Positions 25,089-32,193 of a stretch of 64,000 bases of DNA are shown piece after piece (the stretch's first letter is position 1; each line of letters starts with the position of its first letter). A program made the translations under genes and the position numbers. The notes beneath the pieces were generated by a model. It had not been told where the DNA came from. It saw nothing but the letters and a program-made list of their open reading frames with translations, and ran no database searches. Source of the DNA: a bacterium (GTDB lineage: Bacteria > Planctomycetota > Planctomycetia > Kolteriales > Kolteriaceae); NCBI GenBank assembly GCA_019753235.1, contig JAIELF010000018.1, positions 1-64,000 of the forward strand, given 5' to 3'.

Positions 25089-26964
25089 TCGACTCTCGTC
25101 GCGATCTGGGTCGAACGCCCTCGACCGGGTAGGCCCGCGCGCCATGTTCCTTCTTTGCTGCACGATCTTTATTCATGGAATCGCTTGTTCGACCGCGCTG
25201 GCGCAGCAGACTCGCCTGCAAAAACTCGTCGATGCGGTGAAGCAACAACAGGCTCTAAATGATTCCTCGGGTCCTACCGAACCGGAAGATGTCGAAGTGG
25301 TTGTTCCATCCGACGAGTTAACCCTCCGCGAAGAAGGTCGGCGAATTCCAGTCGATCGGCCAAGCAAAGAAGATGTCGATGTCACGTTGGGAAGCAACGG
25401 CCTTGTCTCGGTCACGGCGCGCAATGCCCCGGTGAACGATGTTCTTGAGTCTTTGGCTCAGACGCATGGTTTCAATTTGGTGATGGGTACCGGCGCCGTT
25501 TCTCGGCCGCTGTCAATCTCGCTTCGCGATGTTCCGATCGACCGGGCGCTGGATTCGGTGGTTGCCTCGGCAGGCCTCACGTGGGTTCGACGGGACGAGA
25601 TCATTCTCGTTTCAAGTATCGAGTCGGGTCAGGCCAATCTCCCAAGCGTTCAGAATCGAATCCTGCGTGTCTTTGAACTCGATTATGCGTCGGTTCCCGA
25701 TGTCGAAACCAGTGTTCGAGGATTGATATCGCCGGCCGGGCAAGTGACGGTGATCCAGTCGGCCAAGGCCAATATCCGTCAGAATCGCAACCTTCTCGTT
25801 GTCGAAGATTTGCCCGAGTTTGTCGAGCGAATCGCCAGGTACATCGACCAGGTCGATATGCCCCCTCGACAAGTCTTGATCGAAGCTCGCGTACTGCAGG
25901 TTCGATTGCAGGACGATTATGTGCATGGTTTGTCGCTGCTCTACAAGCTCGCCGCGGGACAAGGGAGCACTCTTTCGATCTCGACTAAAGGGCTGGCAAG
26001 TTTGACTTCCAGTCAAGCACTCCTCTTCACGCTTTCCAGCGAAAACCTCGGAAATATCATTGAACTGATCGAGAACACGCTCGACTCGAAGACGCTAGCG
26101 TCGCCGAGAGTCCTCGCGCTGAACGGTCAAGAGTCGCGTATTCAGGTGGGAGGTCAGCTCGGTTTTCGCGTGTTGACGACAACACAAACGAGCACGCTCG
26201 AACAAGTTCAGTTTCTCAACACCGGTATCATCCTTCGCGTGACTCCATTCATTACGCGTGACAATCAGATCATGATGACCATCAATCCCTCCGTATCCAC
26301 CGGTCAGATAAACGTTCAAGGCCTACCCGAAGCACAGACGACCGAAGTCGCAACACAGGTGTTGCTCCCCGACAATCACGGCATGATCATCGGTGGGCTG
26401 ATTCAAGAGAACTACGAAGATCGCCAAACAAAGATTCCCGTGATCGGCGACATCAAGCTCTTGGGGAGACTTTTCCAACGACGAGCGGTTGACCGAAAGC
26501 GCACCGAAGTGATCATTGCGCTGATTCCACGCATTGTTCCTTATGACTGCCAAACCTCGCAACGGGATCGAGAAGAATTAGCTCGTACCGATGCGCCGAT
26601 TTACAGAGGCGATCTCTACCGCAATCCTCGTCCGATAGAGCCGAAACTCTACGACGCGACGGAGAATCCCCGGACCTGTCCAACGATCATCCACCATCAT
26701 GGCCGAATGCGAACCGACGATGGCATGACCTATACCCCGTACCCGACTACTCCCGCTAGCCAAGCATGCATGCCCGGCAAGCCTGATGCCGGCAACACAG
26801 ACGGAGAGAATTGCTCGCCGACGATGATCCGATCGCTGACTCCGTCGTCTCGCGAACCTATTCTGTTGCCCCCCGAGGTGCCGATCGAATTGCCGTCAGC
26901 CGAGATGATGCCGGTCGAGATCGAGCCCGAGGGTCTCGACTTGGTCCCGACCGCGAAGCCTTGA
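25048..26964 (+). CDS. Outer-membrane secretin (PilQ/GspD-like)
   Basis: About 638 residues from the ATG at 25048, which overlaps the previous gene by 41 bases; the alternative ATG at 25144 starts right at the hydrophobic signal (MFLLCCTIFIHG). Neither has a strong site. Order: signal peptide, an STN/N0-like domain (APVNDVLESLAQTHGFNLVM), one N-type domain (RVFELDYASVPDVETSVRG), then the secretin barrel (GHGMIIGGLIQENY is the late motif; VPVIGDIKLLGRLF-like KIPVIGDIKLLGRLFQ closes it). A Cys/His/Pro-rich tail of about 115 residues follows the barrel and is unusual. There is only one short N-domain set, so the channel is a compact type. It forms the exit pore of the system. Confidence 0.92.
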   Translation: MESISRVSQSKHHNRLSSRSGSNALDRVGPRAMFLLCCTIFIHGIACSTALAQQTRLQKLVDAVKQQQALNDSSGPTEPEDVEVVVPSDELTLREEGRRIPVDRPSKEDVDVTLGSNGLVSVTARNAPVNDVLESLAQTHGFNLVMGTGAVSRPLSISLRDVPIDRALDSVVASAGLTWVRRDEIILVSSIESGQANLPSVQNRILRVFELDYASVPDVETSVRGLISPAGQVTVIQSAKANIRQNRNLLVVEDLPEFVERIARYIDQVDMPPRQVLIEARVLQVRLQDDYVHGLSLLYKLAAGQGSTLSISTKGLASLTSSQALLFTLSSENLGNIIELIENTLDSKTLASPRVLALNGQESRIQVGGQLGFRVLTTTQTSTLEQVQFLNTGIILRVTPFITRDNQIMMTINPSVSTGQINVQGLPEAQTTEVATQVLLPDNHGMIIGGLIQENYEDRQTKIPVIGDIKLLGRLFQRRAVDRKRTEVIIALIPRIVPYDCQTSQRDREELARTDAPIYRGDLYRNPRPIEPKLYDATENPRTCPTIIHHHGRMRTDDGMTYTPYPTTPASQACMPGKPDAGNTDGENCSPTMIRSLTPSSREPILLPPEVPIELPSAEMMPVEIEPEGLDLVPTAKP

Positions 26965-27051
26965 TCTCCAAGTAGAACCAGCACGAGAAGAGGGTGGCGG
27001 GAATACATTTTCACAGCGGTAACGCAGCGATCGGGATCGTAAACAGATTTG

Positions 27052-27861
27052 ATGGAAAGCCAATCACTCGTTGCATTCGACCTTTTGATTCTCGCATGGT
27101 TCGCCTATTTGGGTGGAGCCGTGGGCAGCTTTTCGAATGTCGTGGCCTGTCGGTTGCCGATGGGCGAGTCGATCATTTGGCCCGGTTCTCGCTGTCCGCG
27201 TTGCTTGACGCCGATCCGTTGGCACGACAACGTTCCGATCCTTGGTTGGTTTCTCATACGAGGTCGTTGCCGAGCATGTCAGACGCCGGTGCCGGCTCGC
27301 TACGTGTGGGTTGAGATCCTCTTTGCCGGCATGTTCGATGTGTTTTATTGGACTGATATTCGAATGTCTGGTGGGCGAATACCGCTTGAATTTCTGATCC
27401 ATCCCAGTGTCAGTGCACTGACATTGTTTACTCAGCACGTCTTGTTGATGTCGAGCTTGATGATCATGGCGTTGATTCGCGCCGATCGATTACCAGTGCC
27501 GACTTCGTTCATCACGAGTGTCGCTTTCGGACTGATTGTTTTGAGGTTAGCGACGGGAGTGGGTTGGGCGTCCTTCATCGATACTACCCTTGGTTTCGTT
27601 TCGGGTCTTCTTGCCATCTTGGCGGTGGATGCTCTTTTGGAACGTACCCCCTTTGCTCGATGGTCGCGATGGGAAGTCGGCCGAGCCGATCTGTCGGGGT
27701 TGTTTCTGGTCGGAATCGCGCTGGGGACACGCATTTTGCTGTTGGTCATCTTTTTGATGCTGATAATGGCGGTGACTCTCACGCTGATCCAGAAGCAGCG
27801 TTACCTCGCTTGGGGATTGGCCTTCATCACATTTGTATCGATTATTCTCTCTGTGACGTGA
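27052..27861 (+). CDS. Prepilin peptidase (GspO/PilD-like) with altered catalytic aspartate site
   Basis: A 269-residue polytopic protein. The N-terminal methylase/zinc part is intact: GAVGSFSNVVACRLPMGES, then CPRC...CRAC. The two aspartates of the peptidase core look changed. In PilD the first is in IDADHQLLPD; here the ungapped match is IRADRLPVPT, with Arg at the catalytic position and Asp two residues later. The second motif is GxGD in the family, but here it is GRAD (VGRADLSGLF), keeping Asp and losing a Gly. About seven hydrophobic helices are present. It is the only prepilin peptidase in the window and lies between the secretin and the WD40 gene. It should cleave the five prepilins, if active. 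Confidence 0.85.
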   Translation: MESQSLVAFDLLILAWFAYLGGAVGSFSNVVACRLPMGESIIWPGSRCPRCLTPIRWHDNVPILGWFLIRGRCRACQTPVPARYVWVEILFAGMFDVFYWTDIRMSGGRIPLEFLIHPSVSALTLFTQHVLLMSSLMIMALIRADRLPVPTSFITSVAFGLIVLRLATGVGWASFIDTTLGFVSGLLAILAVDALLERTPFARWSRWEVGRADLSGLFLVGIALGTRILLLVIFLMLIMAVTLTLIQKQRYLAWGLAFITFVSIILSVT

Positions 27862-27870
27862 TCGGCGGAA

Positions 27871-30060
27871 TTGGTTTGGCGTTCCTCTCTTTTGCTAGCT
27901 GTCGTGACGCAGCCCGATGCCAAGTCACGAGATACATTTTTCAAGCTAGGAGTGTTCGAAGACGACGAATCGCGGCAAGTTCAAACGAGCTTGCCCCCGA
28001 AAGGGAGGTTGCCGGTGAGCGGCGTGGCGCATTGGCTGGAAGGTGGCCAACCAGAGCGAATCGACCAAGCTCCGGTGGAACTGGGCTCGCTGGGCGAGTC
28101 TGTCACCACGTTGTCGGCCCACCCCACGACCGATCTGGTCCTATTTGGAACCGCTTCGGGCAGCATCATCGTCTTCGATCCTTCGCAAGCTCGAATCGTG
28201 AAATCATTCAAAGCCCACACGAAAGATGTCACGCAGATTGTTTTCACTCGCGACGGAAAGCGTTTTCTGACGGCATCGGTGGATGGCTTTGTGCAATGGT
28301 GGTCCGCGGATACCTTCGCGCGCGAGCAGGGTTTCTCTGCAGGAACTCCTCTCTTCTGTGTGGCACCTTCGCCGAAGGGTCGTTATGTTGCCGCGGGGGG
28401 CCACGATAAGAATATTCGGATATGGGATCTGGGCAGCGGCGAGCTATCGCATACACTTCGTGGCCATGATGAAGCCGTCACGTCGATCGACTGGTTGAGC
28501 GAATCGATTCTGATTTCGGGAAGCGCTAACGGTACCGTTCGTGCTTGGGAAGTCGATGTTCGCCGATGCTATCGCGCTTCGCGCGTTCATGAAGATCACG
28601 TCGCGCGTGTACTCGTGTCGGCCGACGGAGAATCGTACGTCACCACCTCTTGGGATGGTCGAATCCGAGTCTGGACTACCAAGCATCGTCTCCGCTTTGA
28701 GTTGCCCGCAGGGCCGGCAGCGGTGACCAGCATCGCTTTTCTTCCCGGCGAACAACGTTTGGTGGCGGGCTATTGGAACGGGACGATTGTCCTGTGGGAC
28801 ATGGAAAAAGGACGAGTGTTCGAAGAGTTCGTGGCCCACGAGGGGAATCTCGCTGGGGCTGTCAACGTCGGCGACGGCACGTTGATTGTGACTTCTAGTC
28901 TTGATGGCCAGATTCGCTCTTGGTCACTGGCGACGATGGGGATGAGTCGATTCGCCAATCTCCATACCGGCGAAGTTTACGGCACCGCTTATGTTCCCGA
29001 TAACACTCAGTCGATCAGTGTCGGCCACGACGGGCAAATCAAGCTTTGGGATCGAACCGATCGGCTGGAATCGGCCAGCCTCGAACTTCAAACGGGCCCG
29101 ATCATGTCCGTGGCTGTGTCTCCCGATAAACGACTCTGGGCGCTAGGACTCAGCTCGGGCGAAGTTCGAATCTGGAATGCAATCGATCAACAGATCGAAG
29201 GAGTCCTCACCGGGCATAAGGATGCTGTCAGTTCTCTGAAATTCAACCCGATGGGAACTCAGCTTCTTTCGGGCTCTTGGGACATGAAAATTGTCATCTG
29301 GTCGCTGGAAAGACAGCAAGCGATCGGCACCCTGCACGGTCATAGCAAAGAGATCGCAGGATTAGACTTGACGCTCGACGGTCGCACTGCCGTCAGCGCT
29401 TGTTGGGATATGACCGCTCGCCTTTGGGATCTAACCGCGATGAGCCGGGGCTTTCTCAGCGAGGCGCGATGCTTGAGTGGGCACTCGGGCCGAGTCCTCT
29501 CGGCTCGCTTCAGCCCCAACGGGCAGAGCGTGGTGACAACGTCGGCTGACGAAACCGTTCGACTCTGGCCAGTCGATCGCGTGGCCGATCCTGCCGTGCT
29601 GCACGCTCATCGCGATGCCGTCACGGATGGACGATTCACTCCTGATGGAGAACTCCTTCTGACGGTCGGTCGCGATGGCTTGGTCTGTCTTTGGAACGCT
29701 CGGACGGGCGCGATTGAAGGGCAGCTTCGCCATGAGTCGCCGATCCTCACGGTCGACATTTCTCCTGATGGAACGCAGGCGATGATGGGAGATGAAGTCG
29801 GTCGCGTCCGGTTTTTGCAACTCGACTACAAACGGGGGCTCAACTTTGTGGCGGCCAATACTCACTTGAAGGATGCACCGATCTGGCTCCGCGGTGCTCG
29901 GCCGTCTGAACAGTACGACATCACGTGTCTCTACTGTGGCTCCACCGAGTCGATCAAACAAGGACAGCTCGGCCGCGCGTGGAAATGCCGATCGTGTGGA
30001 GACGCGATGATGATCTGTCCCTTGCCTGTCCGCGCCGCCGTTGCCGAGATCCTCGACTGA
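27871..30060 (+). CDS. WD40 double beta-propeller with C-terminal zinc ribbon, in secretion operon
   Basis: About 729 residues from a TTG at 27871, 9 bases after the peptidase stop; a GTG at 27904 is an alternative start. I count 14 WD-type units, the number for two seven-blade propellers. Clear ones include HDKNIRIWDL, NGTVRAWEVD, WDGRIRVWTT, DGQIKLWDR, SGEVRIWNA, WDMKIVIWSL and ADETVRLWPV. The C-terminus ends with CLYCG ... CRSCGDAMMIC, a likely zinc ribbon. No signal peptide is seen, so it should be cytosolic. As last gene of the assembly operon it may be a scaffold for the ATPase/PilM side. I know of no such core component in T2SS or T4P. Confidence 0.85.
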   Translation: MVWRSSLLLAVVTQPDAKSRDTFFKLGVFEDDESRQVQTSLPPKGRLPVSGVAHWLEGGQPERIDQAPVELGSLGESVTTLSAHPTTDLVLFGTASGSIIVFDPSQARIVKSFKAHTKDVTQIVFTRDGKRFLTASVDGFVQWWSADTFAREQGFSAGTPLFCVAPSPKGRYVAAGGHDKNIRIWDLGSGELSHTLRGHDEAVTSIDWLSESILISGSANGTVRAWEVDVRRCYRASRVHEDHVARVLVSADGESYVTTSWDGRIRVWTTKHRLRFELPAGPAAVTSIAFLPGEQRLVAGYWNGTIVLWDMEKGRVFEEFVAHEGNLAGAVNVGDGTLIVTSSLDGQIRSWSLATMGMSRFANLHTGEVYGTAYVPDNTQSISVGHDGQIKLWDRTDRLESASLELQTGPIMSVAVSPDKRLWALGLSSGEVRIWNAIDQQIEGVLTGHKDAVSSLKFNPMGTQLLSGSWDMKIVIWSLERQQAIGTLHGHSKEIAGLDLTLDGRTAVSACWDMTARLWDLTAMSRGFLSEARCLSGHSGRVLSARFSPNGQSVVTTSADETVRLWPVDRVADPAVLHAHRDAVTDGRFTPDGELLLTVGRDGLVCLWNARTGAIEGQLRHESPILTVDISPDGTQAMMGDEVGRVRFLQLDYKRGLNFVAANTHLKDAPIWLRGARPSEQYDITCLYCGSTESIKQGQLGRAWKCRSCGDAMMICPLPVRAAVAEILD

Positions 30061-30238
30061 TTAAGCACACCAAGCCGACTCAGGTCGGTTGACATTCCAG
30101 AACCCCTCTCGACGGTCATCACTTTGGATCGCCCGTTTTGGGCGCCGGCTGACCAAAGCGGTCCGACTCCGTACGATGAAGTCATTCGCGAGCATCACTG
30201 GTAGAAATGGTATCGACGGACACCCATCGGAAGCGACT

Positions 30239-30796
30239 ATGCAGGCTATTCCCACCGAGATCAAAGACGTGCTTCTCATTGTTCCGAAGAAGCATGGCGA
30301 CCACCGAGGTTTTTTCTCCGAAACGTACAGCCGGCGCGACTTTACTCGCGCAGGGATTGATCTCGAATTCATTCAGGACAATCATTCGCTGTCGGTTGAA
30401 AAAGGAGTCCTTCGCGGATTGCATTATCAGATACCGCCGCGAGCCCAGGATAAGCTCATTCGCGTCGTTCGAGGGTCGATTCTCGATGTAGCTGTCGATA
30501 TCCGGCGAGGTTCGCCGACCCTGGGCAAAGTGGTGACGGCAATCCTGAGCGCGGAGAATTGGCACCAGTTCTTTGTCCCTCGTGGCTTCGCCCATGGTTT
30601 TGTCACGCTCGAAGCAAACACCGAAGTTGTTTACAAAGTGACGGATTACTACTCGCCGGAGCATGAACGAGGAATCCTCTGGTCGGACCCCGATCTCGGC
30701 ATTGATTGGCAAGTTTTGCCAAGCGAAGTGGTTCTCTCGCAGCGCGACACGCAACATCCCCTTTTTGCCGACGCCGACTTGGGAGCGAACTGGTAG
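30239..30796 (+). CDS. rmlC: dTDP-4-dehydrorhamnose 3,5-epimerase
   Basis: A 185-residue cupin enzyme of dTDP-L-rhamnose synthesis that epimerises C3 and C5 of the 4-keto-6-deoxy sugar. The ATG at 30239 gives the usual length (about 183-185); longer frames upstream are not supported. Motifs: DHRGFFSETYSR, VLRGLHYQIPP with the active-site His, KLIRVVRGSILDVAVDIR, and FVPRGFAHGF with the family Tyr region VVYKVTDYYSPEHERG. rmlA, B and D are not in the window, so the pathway is split. The next gene on the minus strand converges on it with an 11-base gap. Confidence 0.95.
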   Translation: MQAIPTEIKDVLLIVPKKHGDHRGFFSETYSRRDFTRAGIDLEFIQDNHSLSVEKGVLRGLHYQIPPRAQDKLIRVVRGSILDVAVDIRRGSPTLGKVVTAILSAENWHQFFVPRGFAHGFVTLEANTEVVYKVTDYYSPEHERGILWSDPDLGIDWQVLPSEVVLSQRDTQHPLFADADLGANW

Positions 30797-30807
30797 AGTC
30801 GTCGCGA

Positions 30808-32070
30808 TCAGGAATGGGAAATCGTCGCCATCGTGATCGGAGCCTGCCGAGGTTGCGTTGGGCTTGACCAATCGGCGGGTGGCCCCGCGCTGACTAATTG
30901 ATCAAGCTGCGATTGAATTCTCGTCTGCAGCAGTCGGGTTAAAGGATCGCCTTCATCACGGGATGATTTCTGATCGACATACTCTTGGACAAAGATCGGT
31001 TCGCCGACATCCATGATGACCCCCATATCGCCCGTAGGCGTCTCTTCGTCGTACAGATCTTCCTCGAGACGCATGAGCGTTTCCGAGACCCGTTCAAGGC
31101 TGGGCCATTCATGGATGTACGACCAGGAGTGAGAGAACAGCTGTTGCGCAAAAGCGAGGTCTTCGATCTCATAAAGCAGATCGTACCATTCGGGGCTCTC
31201 TCGAGGTGACGTGGTGAACTGCTTGACGACGTGATTGCGAACCGTCCGAATCCGGTCCATCAGCGCGCCCCCTTTGGTGCGCGAGAAATACTTGGCTTCG
31301 AGTTGTTGACAGACGTGATCCGCGAGATTCTTTTGTCGTTCGTCGAGCGAGCCTGTCCCAATTGTTCCGTGGATCTCCATCTCTTTGACCGCCAGAAGGG
31401 AACCGGCAATCCATTCGAGCCGACGGACGAAATCTTTGCCTCGCTTGGGGTGGATATGACATCGCTGTTCGAGTTGACAAAGCCTTTTCTCGATGGCCGC
31501 CGTCGGGTCTTCTACGAACCAGTACTTGATCCCGACCGGATGAATGACGACGGGCCGAGCGTTTTTCTTTTGCGCTAATCGCGCGATGAACGAGACGCCA
31601 TCCTGCATGGGACCAAGTCGATCGTTTTGCCGATAAAACGTCCCCTCTGGAAAAAGGACCAGAGGGCGCTCGGCCTCTTCGACAATACGTTGACACTCTC
31701 GCAGACAATCGCGATCAGTCCCTTCGCGGTAGATGCTCATTGCCCCTGTTCGTCGGATCATCCAGCCTTGCCAAGGCTTCGAATGGAACAGGTGCCAGGA
31801 CGCGCAGAAGAAAAAATAGACCCCAGTCCTTTTGGAGATGTCCGCCAAAACGAAGGGATCGGAGTACCGACAATGATTGGCCGCAATGATGACGCCATAA
31901 CCGGCATCGGCCGACTGCTTGATCCGCTCGGCATGGAGCGTCACCACCGGAGACACGCGGTAGAGCTTCTTAATGAGTCGGTAGAAGAATGGGCGCACCC
32001 CGCGAAGCCACCACTTGCCGTGATAAGGCTTCACAAACTCGTACTTGTCGGCAAGGTAACGTTGATCCAC
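30808..32070 (-). CDS. PlsC-type 1-acylglycerol-3-phosphate acyltransferase-like protein with long C-terminal extension
   Basis: A 420-residue protein; the GTG at 32070 has GGAG 6 bases upstream. The acyltransferase core has NHCRYSD (His66 and Asp71, the HX4D catalytic pair), IYREGT and FPEGTF (140-145, substrate-binding). The family acylates lysophosphatidic acid or related lipids at the membrane. The C-terminal 200 residues are mostly helical and charged, with no recognised domain, so the protein is longer than typical PlsC (about 240). It is the last gene of the HlyD/M50 operon, 123 bases after the M50 gene, which suggests lipid modification coupled to envelope transport; this link is inference. 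Confidence 0.88.
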   Translation of the reverse strand: MDQRYLADKYEFVKPYHGKWWLRGVRPFFYRLIKKLYRVSPVVTLHAERIKQSADAGYGVIIAANHCRYSDPFVLADISKRTGVYFFFCASWHLFHSKPWQGWMIRRTGAMSIYREGTDRDCLRECQRIVEEAERPLVLFPEGTFYRQNDRLGPMQDGVSFIARLAQKKNARPVVIHPVGIKYWFVEDPTAAIEKRLCQLEQRCHIHPKRGKDFVRRLEWIAGSLLAVKEMEIHGTIGTGSLDERQKNLADHVCQQLEAKYFSRTKGGALMDRIRTVRNHVVKQFTTSPRESPEWYDLLYEIEDLAFAQQLFSHSWSYIHEWPSLERVSETLMRLEEDLYDEETPTGDMGVIMDVGEPIFVQEYVDQKSSRDEGDPLTRLLQTRIQSQLDQLVSAGPPADWSSPTQPRQAPITMATISHS

Positions 32071-32193
32071 ACCCTACTCCGCGCGCACTCGCGATCCGGG
32101 AGGCAGACGCTCGCCTGCCTTCCCTTTGATTATTCTTTCTAGCGTCCCGGGCCCGAAACAATGGCGTTTCACAAAACTTCTGCAGGATCGGCA

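Noticed and set aside
30089-30094. TTGACA upstream of rmlC as a possible -35 box.
   Set aside because: No acceptable -10 at 16-18 bases spacing.
30182-30871. A 229-codon minus-strand frame opposite rmlC.
   Set aside because: Antisense shadow of a recognised enzyme gene.
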